This document shows positions 51,628 to 61,200 of a DNA stretch of 64,000 nucleotides, piece after piece (positions within the stretch are counted from its first letter, which is position 1; each line of letters begins with the position of its first letter). Source of the stretch: Otis tarda (Eukaryota; Chordata; Aves; Otidiformes; Otididae); the NCBI GenBank assembly GCA_026413225.1, contig CM048572.1:558001-622000 (forward strand), in the 5' to 3' direction. Below the pieces are notes generated by a model that was not told the origin of the DNA, ran no database searches, and saw only the letters and a program-made list of their open reading frames with translations. Made by a program: the position numbers and the translations under genes.

Positions 51628-54185
51628 GTATGCCGAGGATATGGCTTCTGTAACACAGCAATAGCCAGAGAGAAATGCTCCCGCTCTGAGACTGGGAAGG
51701 GAGGTGTGGGTTTGGTCCTGTGTCATCACGTAAGTGAAACTTTGCCAGTGGCTCTGAGTTAGCTGTGGTTCGAGAGCCTGCTCTCAACCCTGACCTCAGG
51801 GGAAAGTCTGTCAGTGGTGAGGCGTCACCTCTGGGTCACCTGGGTCGTGGCAATCCCAGGCACAAATACAGGCTGGGCGAAGATTGGATTGAGAGCAGCC
51901 CTGAGGAGAAAGACTTGGGAGTGCTGGTAGACGAGAGGCTCAACATGAGCGGGCAATGCGCCCTTGCGGCCCAGAAGGCCAACCGCATCCTGGGCTGCAT
52001 CAAGAGGAGCGTGGCCAGCAGGTCGAGGGAGGTGATTCTGCCCCTCTACTCTGCCCTGGTGAGACCCCACCTGGAGTACTGTGTCCAGTTCTGGAGCCCC
52101 CAACACAAGAAGGACATGGACCAGTTGGAAAGGGTCCAGAGGAGGGCCACCAAGATGATCAGAGGGCTGGAGCACCTCTCCTATGAGGACAGGCTGAGAG
52201 AGTTGGGGCTGTTCAGCCTGGAGAAGAGGAGGCTCCGGGGAGACCTGATAGCGGTCTTCCAATACCTCAAGGGGGCCTACAGGAAAGATGGGGAGAAGCT
52301 GTTCAGTAGGGCCTGTTGTGATAGGACAAGGGGGAATGGGTTTAAATTAGAAGGAGGTAGGTTTAGATTAGATATTAGAAAAAAATTTTTTACAATGAGA
52401 GTTGTAGAGCACTGGAACAGGTTGCCCAGAGAGGTGGTGGATGCCCCATCCCTGGAAGTGTTCAAGGCCAGGCTGGATGAGGCTCTGAGCAACCTGATCT
52501 AGTCAGGGATGTCCCTGCTCTTGCAGGGGGGTTGGACTAGATGACCTTTGAAGGTCCCTTCCAACTCTAACCATTCTATGATTCTATGATTCTATGATCT
52601 GTGTGCGAGGAGGTTGTGGTTGCACAGACCTTTTCCTCCCAGTTGTAAGGGAGCTTTCGTTGGGAAACTGAGCCTGTGGAAGATCAGTTCCAGGAGGAGC
52701 TGGGTGAATTTTCCATGCAGACACACGTGCAGCCATCTCCTCGCTCTAAAGCTTCCTGAGGTAGTCTGCAGGCTCTCGGGCATCTGCATCGTGGTTGCTT
52801 TGGGTGTCCCGTCGCTCTGCATGGAGGCAATGACTGTACTGACTCTGAGTCTTAATTGCCAGAGTGTAGGCAGAGCTGTGGCTGGCACCGGCACAATCCC
52901 GCTGTGAATCGGAGGGGGACAATGTTCCACCCTCCCCCAGCGCTCCCTGGCATGCCGGCACAGAAACAAACAATGCTTGCTGCCCAGGTTAGCTCTAGTG
53001 CTGCTCACTGACTGGTTTTCGCACACACTGTCTGTGAAAAGGAGTTACTGAAATAAGCTCTTTCATCTTTTGCAGAACTCTTTCTGCTTGAGGTTTTTAA
53101 TCTGTGATTAAACATGGGCAATGATTTGGTACTGAGCCTAAAAGGAGGAAAAGGCACAAAGTCTAATCTGATAAGAGTTTTTGAAGTTTTCTGATCTCTC
53201 TCAGATCCTGGAGAGTATTTGTAAGTGGTACAATGCTAGCAGAAAAAACAGCTCTAGGGTACTAAGAAGAAGCAGTGACAGTGGTTCTGTCGTACTTGAA
53301 TGACACAGCTACGTTACTTCTGTTGTACCATTTTTGAGGGAAAATCTCCATGTTTTAAAAATCAAGTGCATTAAATTCTTTAGACCCTACAATCACCGCA
53401 GTGCTTAAAAGCCAAATATTATGAGAGCTTCCTGAGAAGGAACACTTTTTTTTGTTTGTTTCATTCTGACCTCAGGTAAATGGGAACTGGAGAAGAGAAC
53501 TGCCTCTGGACATCTCTAGGCCTTTCAAGTTTCTCTCCTGTTAAAAATACAGTGTCAGTGATTAACAGGAAGTTTGTTTACAATATGGTTTTAAGTAGGT
53601 GGCATTAAAAAAACACTGCCACCGCAGCCAGACAGGGTGGTAGTACAACAGCTCAGTCAGACCCTTTTTATTCTCTGGCAAGTCAGATACTTAGCACAAT
53701 TTTTTTTTTTCCCCCAAATTAAGGGTATTTGGGGCACTAGCAGGTAAACCTGTTCCTGCTGGTGGTGTGGCAAGAGGGCACAGCATCAGCTGGTACCACT
53801 GCAGGAAAAAATACACGTGGACCATTGGTGAGGGTCACTCAAGTGCCCCATACACAACAGCTCTCGTTTTGTTTGCCATAGCTGAGGCATAGGGCACTGC
53901 AGCCCATCCCCTTGCAGATGTAGGAGGTATCTTTTTAAATTTAGAGTGAAAAGGACACATCTTGATTTGGGCACTCAGGCAACCATTAGGTGGTTGTGTC
54001 AGATGTCTTCTGCTGCATGTCTGTTACCTGTCAGCCTTCAGCTTTTATATAATTCCTGTGTTTTTCTTTATCTCAGGATTGGCATGAGAGGACGAGAGCT
54101 GATGGGTGGAGTTGGCAAAACGATGATGCAGAGTGGTGGGACATTTGGGACATTCATGGCTATTGGTATGGGAATCCGCTGCTAA
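51497..54185 (+). CDS. ROMO1: Reactive oxygen species modulator 1 (two coding exons, complete)
   Basis: Small mitochondrial inner-membrane protein, reported to affect ROS output, OPA1-dependent cristae and fusion, and TIM23-related import. Coding exons 51497-51627 and 54077-54185 join through a split Arg codon (AG|G) to give 79 residues, the usual length. The sequence opens [20 protein letters not shown], has a Gly/Ala/Met-rich membrane segment about 21-43 ([18 protein letters not shown]) and a second Gly-rich segment about 54-76, and ends GMGIRC. C15 and C79, the redox-sensitive pair described for the human protein, are both present. The ATG is the first base of its exon. Intron 2 (2.45 kb) hosts a CR1 copy. 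Canonical AATAAA 60 nt after the stop. Divergent from NFS1, convergent with RBM39. Confidence 0.97.
51837..52598 (+). mobile_element. CR1 LINE 3' fragment with an intact ORF2 C-terminal frame, in ROMO1 intron 2
   Basis: About 760 bp, sense to ROMO1, starting 209 nt after the donor. The plus frame stays open through the CR1 ORF2 C terminus (motifs [65 protein letters not shown]) to a stop at 52502, followed by the CR1 3' UTR and an (ATTCTATG) tail of about three units. Severe 5' truncation removes the endonuclease and most of the reverse transcriptase, so it cannot move on its own. The open frame and clean tail suggest a fairly young insertion. Confidence 0.96.
54077..54185 (+). CDS. ROMO1: ROMO1 last coding exon (residues 44-79 and stop)
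   Basis: 109 nt after [29 protein letters not shown], then [15 protein letters not shown] and TAA (54183-54185). Confidence 0.96.
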
Positions 54186-54244
54186 CCTGGAGCTTGGCTT
54201 CTGTCCTGGAGTGTCCCCATCCAGCTGTTCCTCCTCTGTACCAT

Positions 54245-54250
54245 AATAAA
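54245..54250 (+). terminator. ROMO1: ROMO1 poly(A) signal (AATAAA)
   Basis: Canonical AATAAA 60 nt after the stop codon, giving a 3' UTR of roughly 80 nt. Confidence 0.85.
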
Positions 54251-54269
54251 ATCTTTAGATACCTGGCAT

Positions 54270-57255
54270 TGAGAGGTCTTCATGAAATGGTGAGGCACCA
54301 TCCTCCTTGCTCTGCTGATTGTAAACGTGCTTGTCACCAAATTTCTACTTCCCTCCTATCCCTTACTGCCATGGCAATGAGAATTAATAATCCTTTGTGC
54401 TACATTAAAGTTCCTGTTTCACAGGTGTAAGTAGAGCGCACACATTTCTTCTTTTCGTGCTTGGGCAGCTCACATTCCTGCTGAGTTGCTGTGGAGCTGC
54501 TCCACTGCATTTGTACATTCCTGAGTCTAGGAGAGCTACTCTGTGGTTAACTCACATCAACTATCACATTTCTCTCCTCTTGTCAGAATAGGTGAGTTAG
54601 AACTCAGAACTGGGGCCAGCTCCAGGTAATGTGGAGCAAACACCCTCACAGAGAGTGAGGGACCCCAGAAGGACTTAAGTCCTTCTGCAACTGAGGACAA
54701 ACTGCAGCAGCTCAGGCACCTTGCAGGCAGGCGGAGGAAGCAGTCAGGGAACAGCACAGAACAGTTCCAGCGATGCTACTAGGGTTGGAAATCATTGAAT
54801 TGCTGGAAAAGGAAAGCCACTCCTGTCACATGACAGCTAAAGGTATTTGATGAGTGAGATGGATGACTTCAGCACCAGCTGTGGGAGATGTCACCTTATC
54901 AGGCCTTTCTGAAAGCTCTCCCCTCAGGACAGGCTGTACTGTCGTAGCACCACAGAAGAGCACAGCTTGACTGCACAGCCTCTCCTGCAGCTCTGAGGGT
55001 TGCAGCCTCACATCCTTTGTGCAGTGAGGTGCACTCTGCTGCACAGCCCTGCTGGAGAAGGGAAGGACAGAAGCAGTGGCTGTGCAGGCCTCCAGCGCTA
55101 GGAACTTGCAGTTACTTTTTTCTTTGCCTTAGTGATGGAAGGGGGCTTCACCTGTGGGAGCTGTGCTACCATAGAGTCTTTTCCTGCAGTCTGCCTCAGT
55201 GGGTCTGCAAGGTGCTGTGCTTCCCAGGGAGAACAGGGGATTTACTCCTTGCCGTTCATCAGCCACTGTGGCACTGCCTACAGTTGAACTATGAAACAAT
55301 TAGTTTCGTGTTCCAATCTCCCATTTGTCTTTGGAAGCAAGGCTTATCTCTGCTCCTCCTTTACTTCTCTCTAAGGATAGGACAGGTTAGCAGCAGCAGA
55401 ACCTGAACCAGCACCTCTACAACCTTTAACTGGTACAACTGCTGTTTTCTCCAGTTTGTAAGGGAGAAACAAATCTGCTACTAAAAGCCAGCTCTCTGCT
55501 GCCACACAGCTCAGTAACCTGAGAGAGAGAAACAGTGCCAGTGACAACCAAGTCCGAGCAACACAGCTGCTCTAGAACAGCTCCAGTTCTACTCCAGCTG
55601 GCAGTGGTGGATTAATACTGGCAACAAGAATAAGGTGAAGCAGAAGTAGAGAGCAGCTTTGCTTGACTTTCTTCAGCTGTGTCATGTACTCCTGTGACAC
55701 CCTCCTATAGTATACACCTGGCTCCTGCCCCCATTTGCCTCTGTACTACCTCCAGTCACCCAGTCCCGTGCCATCCCCACAAGTCTCTTGCCATACTACA
55801 GCTCAGCCACAGCCATGCACACCTTGAATGGCAGTGCCCGAGGCACTGGAGAGCAGGTCACCACCACATGCTGGCTGAGAGCACTGGCAGCATCACTGCC
55901 CAGCCCATTTTCACCCACCTGGGTGGAACATATACACCCTTGTCAAACACAGCTTGTATCAGCCAGTGGTTAAACATGGCAGGAGTACTAAGAGGGAAAC
56001 CCACTTGGGCAGGCTTCCCTACAGAAACCAGACTGAAAGCCAAGGTAAGTTAGAGCGCGCCCTCGGCAAGTTTGCCAACGACACCAAGCTGTGTGGTGTG
56101 GTCGACACACTGGAAGGGAGGGATGCCATCCAGAGGGACCTGGACAGGCTGGAGAGGTGGGCCAGTGCAAACCTCACGAAGTTCAACCAGGCAAAGTGCA
56201 AGGTCCTGCACCTGGGTCATGGCAATCCCAGGCACAGATCCAGGCTGGGTGGAGAATGGATGGAGAGCAGCCCTGAGGAGAAGGACTTGGGAGTGCTGGT
56301 GGATGAGAAGCTCAACATGAGCCGGCAATGTGCCCTTGCAGCCCAGAAGGCCAACCACATCCTGGGCTGCATCCCCAGCAGCGTGGTCAGCAGGGCGAGG
56401 GAGGGGATTCTGCCCCTCTGCTCCGCTCTGGTGAGACCCCAGCTGTAGCACTGCGTCCAGTTCTGGAGCCCCCAACATCAGAAGGACGTGGAGCTGTTGG
56501 AGAGGGTCCAGAGGAGGCCACGCAGATGCTGAGAGGGCTGGAGCAGCTCTGCTGTGAGGCCAGGCTGAGAGAGCTGGGGCTGTTCAGCCTGGAGAAGAGG
56601 AGGCTCCGGGGAGACCTGAGAGCGGCTCCCAGTGCCCAAAGGGGGCTGCAGGAAAGGTGGGGAGAGACTCTTCAGCAGGGCCTGGTGTGACAGGACAAGG
56701 GGTAACAGTTTCAAAAGAGGGAGGCAGATTCACACTGGACATAAGGAAGACATTTTTTACACTGAGGGTGGTGGAGCACTGGCCCAGGTTTCCCAGAGAG
56801 GCAGTGGAAGCCCCATCCCTGGAAACATTCCAGGCCAGGTTGGCCGGGGCTCTGAGCAACCTGATCTGGTTGGAAGTGTCCCTGCTGCTTGCAGGGGGGT
56901 TGGACTGGAGGGGCTTTGAAGGTCCCTTCCAACCCTAACCCTTCTCCCATGATTCTAAGTTACTCCCACACCCCCAGGATTCACAACTATTTGTGAAAGA
57001 TGGGGTGGAGGTGGGCAGGGGGATATTACCTCTGGAATGAATACAGAGCAGGCATGAGAAAGCTCGTCCACTGCCTGGGCAGTGAGAAACCCACAGGCTC
57101 TTAGAACCACGGCTGCAGGACATGGAGGATTCAAAACAGCACTTTCTCCTAGAGGAGTTGTATTCCGAACACCTACCATTTTAAAGCATCTATCACTCAC
57201 CTCCAGTCTGCAGCACACACTGCTTAAGTCACATTAGGAACGCGGAGAAATGAAG
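54270..57255. other. Convergent intergenic region between ROMO1 and RBM39
   Basis: About 3 kb. Contains a CR1 copy (56053-56957). No exon, RNA gene or family recognised in the rest; the open frames of 60-129 codons seen here look like chance. Confidence 0.65.
56053..56957 (+). mobile_element. CR1 LINE 3' fragment, frameshifted
   Basis: About 900 bp on the plus strand. Opens in [20 protein letters not shown], continues with [20 protein letters not shown], stops near 56448 and resumes in other frames ([32 protein letters not shown]). It therefore carries a stop and frameshifts in ORF2. It ends in a short tail remnant (GATTCTA). It extends further 5' than the copy at 51837 but is more decayed. 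Confidence 0.95.
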
Positions 57256-57281
57256 CTTCATGAAGGCCTTTTTAAGAGAAT

Positions 57282-57287
57282 TTTATT
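57282..57287 (-). terminator. RBM39: Candidate distal RBM39 poly(A) signal (AATAAA)
   Basis: Canonical hexamer on the minus strand; 300 bp beyond it lies the CR1 copy. A proximal AATAAA at 58026-58031 is an alternative. Confidence 0.5.
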
Positions 57288-58025
57288 TGAGTGGTTCTTA
57301 CAAAGATCGTTGCAATATGAAAGTCTTTGATAGAAATATCAAGCTGTCTTGTCAAACACACTGAAGTAACCCAAAATATATTTCAGAGCTCACAGAGCTT
57401 AAAAAGAGCAAAGATTATATGCAACCAGAACAAAACACATTTCTGTATTTCCTACTGATTTTTAGACTCTGCTGGAATCCTTCAACTGTCCCACACTGCA
57501 TACATAGAAACTTATCTGGAAATGCAGAGATAGTTTTGTTTGGAAACTTAGACACACCTCACACAGTATTTACAAAGAAACTTTTACAGATACATTAATC
57601 AAAAGTTACCATCAAGAAATAAAACCCTTCAATCCTTCTATTCTTACCAATTAATTCAGCACAAAGCAAGCTGAGTGGCTGTCCAGAGTCAGCTTTCAGT
57701 AGCCTTTTGAATTTTCCATTTATACAGAACACTAAATATGTCCCTTCTTAAAGTCTATCTCTGATATTAACCTTGAGCAGATCACCTACATTTAGTGAAA
57801 TGTAATTGCTGCATTAAAAGAAAGGCTTGTGAAACATTAAAAATCTCATTATGTCCCATCTGCCTTTTACAGAGAACTTGTTTTCTATGAGCTACTTCTC
57901 AGTTCCTACAGATCACCTTAGTAAATGTACAAGAATTACAAGGCAGAACAAGAAGTCAACAGCTTTGTATACAGTGGAAATGCTAGTTAGGGAGAATGAA
58001 CACACTGCATTTCTGCTTACTTCAT

Positions 58026-58031
58026 TTTATT
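58026..58031 (-). terminator. RBM39: Candidate proximal RBM39 poly(A) signal (AATAAA)
   Basis: Canonical hexamer about 125 nt after the RBM39 stop. It may give a short 3' UTR form. Confidence 0.35.
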
Positions 58032-58155
58032 TTTAAAGGTAGCAGGAAGTGTACACAAAATGACATTAAATCGTTTCCTTTAGTTTTATCTAAATAAAAG
58101 ATAACTCAATCTTCCTCCAAAAAATAACTATGTACAAAACTGACTAAATCCATCT

Positions 58156-58256
58156 TCATCGTCGAACAGGAACCAGTAGTTGGGTTGCAGTCATCGAATC
58201 TGGGAAAAGGCTATGGTACGTTGGAAGAGGTACATACGCTGCTGTAATCATTTTAC
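58156..58256 (-). CDS. RBM39: RBM39 last exon (coding part)
   Basis: 101 coding nt after TTTATTAG: KMITAAYVPLPTYHSLFPDS, then MTATQLLVPVRR and TGA. Confidence 0.96.
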
Positions 58257-61200
58257 CTAATAAAAGATTTTTTAAAATTTAAAAGTTAAAAAAAAACCAA
58301 CCCACCAGTATTTGGTCATTTCTGTAATAAATGACTAAATGTAGGTCTCTGCTTGAAATCCACTCACCTGCAAACCACCTCCCATGCAATGCACTGACAG
58401 CTGCAATGGCAGCAGCAATCGAAGGACATTTGACATACACATTGCCCTGTAATACAGAAGCATTACAGTCCATTAGACGCTTGAGAAACCTCCCACATCA
58501 GCTGTTCTCAAGACACCTCCTTGGCGTGGTTGTGCCTGAGGCAAACTTGCCTCCCTGTGTTTCTACCGCTATCAACCAACAATGCAGAATGAGCATGAGA
58601 AAACAGAGTAATGGACAGGCTTTTACTGACATATATTACCATACTGGAACAGTTATCTTAAAATGAAGCTTTCCTAAACAGAATTTAGCAAAACCCAGAC
58701 CAAATGTGAGCTTGATCTGAAATCAATAAGGAATGGATTGCTTACTTGCTCATGATCACCCTTCAAAAAGTATCTAATGGCTCCTGATTACCAATCTCAC
58801 ACAAGGAACTTGGCAACCTCTGCTGCAGGCTAGCTATCAAGTTCTGTAAGTCACCAACTTTAACCACAAATGCTGAACTAGATTGCAAGTTCAGAGTCTG
58901 GTTTTCAAAGGGATTAAGCGCTCCCCATTCCCTGGGGCACGAATGATCGCCAGCACTTCAAGGATGACTGGTACTGCAAAAACTCTTACTACATGAACCT
59001 CTGCATGTGTCTGCCTATGTAAACAAGGACTGAAACAAAGGGAAAAAAAGCCCATCACAACAGGGCAGGAAGAGCCGAAGACGTTACCTAACATGAATGA
59101 CAGACTGATCTTTCAGCTTTGCTTGAGATACCTGAAGTTTTCTATCTGCAAATTAAGCACTAAGCCAGCCTAATCTAGGGTACCGCAATATTCAACAACT
59201 GCAAGACTTACAGATGCCCACAGTAATGTGCATGCATTTTTCTCGCTGCCTACTTAAAAATTGAATACTTCCAGTAATTCTTGAACCAGATCAGATTCTA
59301 GCTGAAACATATTTTATAGGAAAATAATATATTAAGAAACAGAATCCAGCCTTCCCTTTAACAGCCTTTGTGTCCTGGTTTCTGCAGGCTAAACTAAACC
59401 AGCACACTTTGCCAGCCTGTATTAACTCTTCCCACTGTGATCTAACTCATTCCTTCTCAGGAGGGAAAGGTGAGATCGGGGGCTGACGTTTAAGGCACTA
59501 AGCAATTAACACACACAGTTCTGTTCTCAGCCTCTCCCTGCATAGGCATCCAAGCTGCTTAAACCTTGCAGTGAGACACAGCAACACAAAGCTTTAGTTT
59601 GCCTTAACACACCACAGAGTGGACTGGTGCAGTACATGAGACCACGTGCTCGGCTGGGATTGCAATATGTTCAGCCAAACAAATCACATCTCCATGGCTG
59701 ATTACTGACAGCCCTTGGCCTGGGCAGACTGGCTGTCTGGAAAGAGCCCAAAAGAGATGCAAGATGAAAACACTTAAAAGATAACATGACCAGAATCTAA
59801 GCCTGGAAAACAGAACAGCACAGTGGAAATTTATGTTCAAATACAGTATCTTTAAATATCAGTGGGTATTTTTGTATCTGGGTCTTCACTGTGCTACTGT
59901 GACAAAATGGTTTTCACTAACAGCTAACTCATTATACAGTAGCTGTAGTTTTTTCCTTTAAATCCACTTGCTATTGTGAACCTGATTTGTAGCTCTATGT
60001 GCTCAGAACCCACACGAGGTATGTTGAAGGATGTGGCGTTTTTCACAAGTTTGTGTGTTGGGGTGGTCTTTTTGTTGTTTTTATTCCCCACTCCCCATCT
60101 GTTGAACAACACTTTGTTTTCTCTAAGAGACTAACAGATTAATATATTGTGGGAAAGGTTTCTACCTCCCATCAGCCCAGTAGTCCAACATAGCAGTGAT
60201 CTTGAAGAGTAAAAAAATGCTAGGAAAGACTGGATGTTGGTTTATGTACTAGACCGCAGCTCCTCTCTAATCTAGCATCTCAGTAATCCATATGAAAGGG
60301 TTTCAGGCGACATCTGTAGGAGCAGCACAATGGTAACAAAGGTTTGTGAGTGCCACATGCACTACCAGGGCAGAGCAGTCCCATCTAAGCAATACTGACA
60401 GGGACAGCAGTGTAGGCTTCAGCCTCGCACAACAGAATGGAAGAGAACAGGACACTTCCAGGGTCTGATGGCTAGGAACGTGAGGAGTTCTTCCCCTGAT
60501 GGCTAGAAATTAATCTGACTACGAGAGTGTTTGAGAACTGTACTTCAGTTTGTGCTCTGAATTCTACATAAAAGGGGTTCCAAGAAGGCCAAATCTCTTT
60601 ACAGACTTTCCGCAGTTTATAAGCTAAGAGCCGAATTGCACAGGAAGAGATAACCAGCCTGGGGATCGTGCAAACAAAGTGAACATAGAAGAAAAATGCC
60701 TTTTTAAGATGCAGGCTTAGAGTCCCTCAAACATGCATGAGCCTGTAATTAAGTCTACATCAGTAGCCCTTTTTCTTCTCCTCCCTGTTATAACTCCAGG
60801 CACTCCTCCTGCCCACTACAAGACTAACATTACTAGTGAACACAATAGTTTCCAAGCATAGCATTAGGTACACATTCAACTGCAGATGACAAGTCTGCTG
60901 GAGCAGAGTGTCCTTTGTGCTAAAGCCTGTATTCTCTAGAAACAGAGGAAACTTGAAGTCCCTGGCTTTTGGAAAACACCAAATGCCAGAATTAAAGATG
61001 TCACTACCATTCAGTCTGTATTTCCACAGTAACTTCGGCTGTGCAAATCTGTCAGAGCAGAGCGCAGCACTAGAAAACTGCTCTCATACTTGCATTTGAT
61101 TTACACACAGTAACCCACAGCAGGAGGGAACCAGTTACGTTCTGCAAAAACTCCAAAGTAACTTCAAGAAGTTTAGACTCAGTTTAGGGGGAAAAAAAAA

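Larger units (their letters stand above)
57256..58155 (-). other. RBM39: Probable RBM39 3' UTR
   Basis: AT-rich sequence downstream of the RBM39 stop. AATAAA on the minus strand at 58026-58031 (125 nt after the stop) and at 57282-57287 (about 870 nt after). The distal site suggests a UTR near 0.9 kb; extent inferred. Confidence 0.5.

Noticed and set aside
59371-59400. Possible further LTR start (TGTCCTGGTTTCTGCAGG)
   Set aside because: Resembles the first bases of avian ERV LTRs, but no LTR body, TATA-like region or CA end could be followed.
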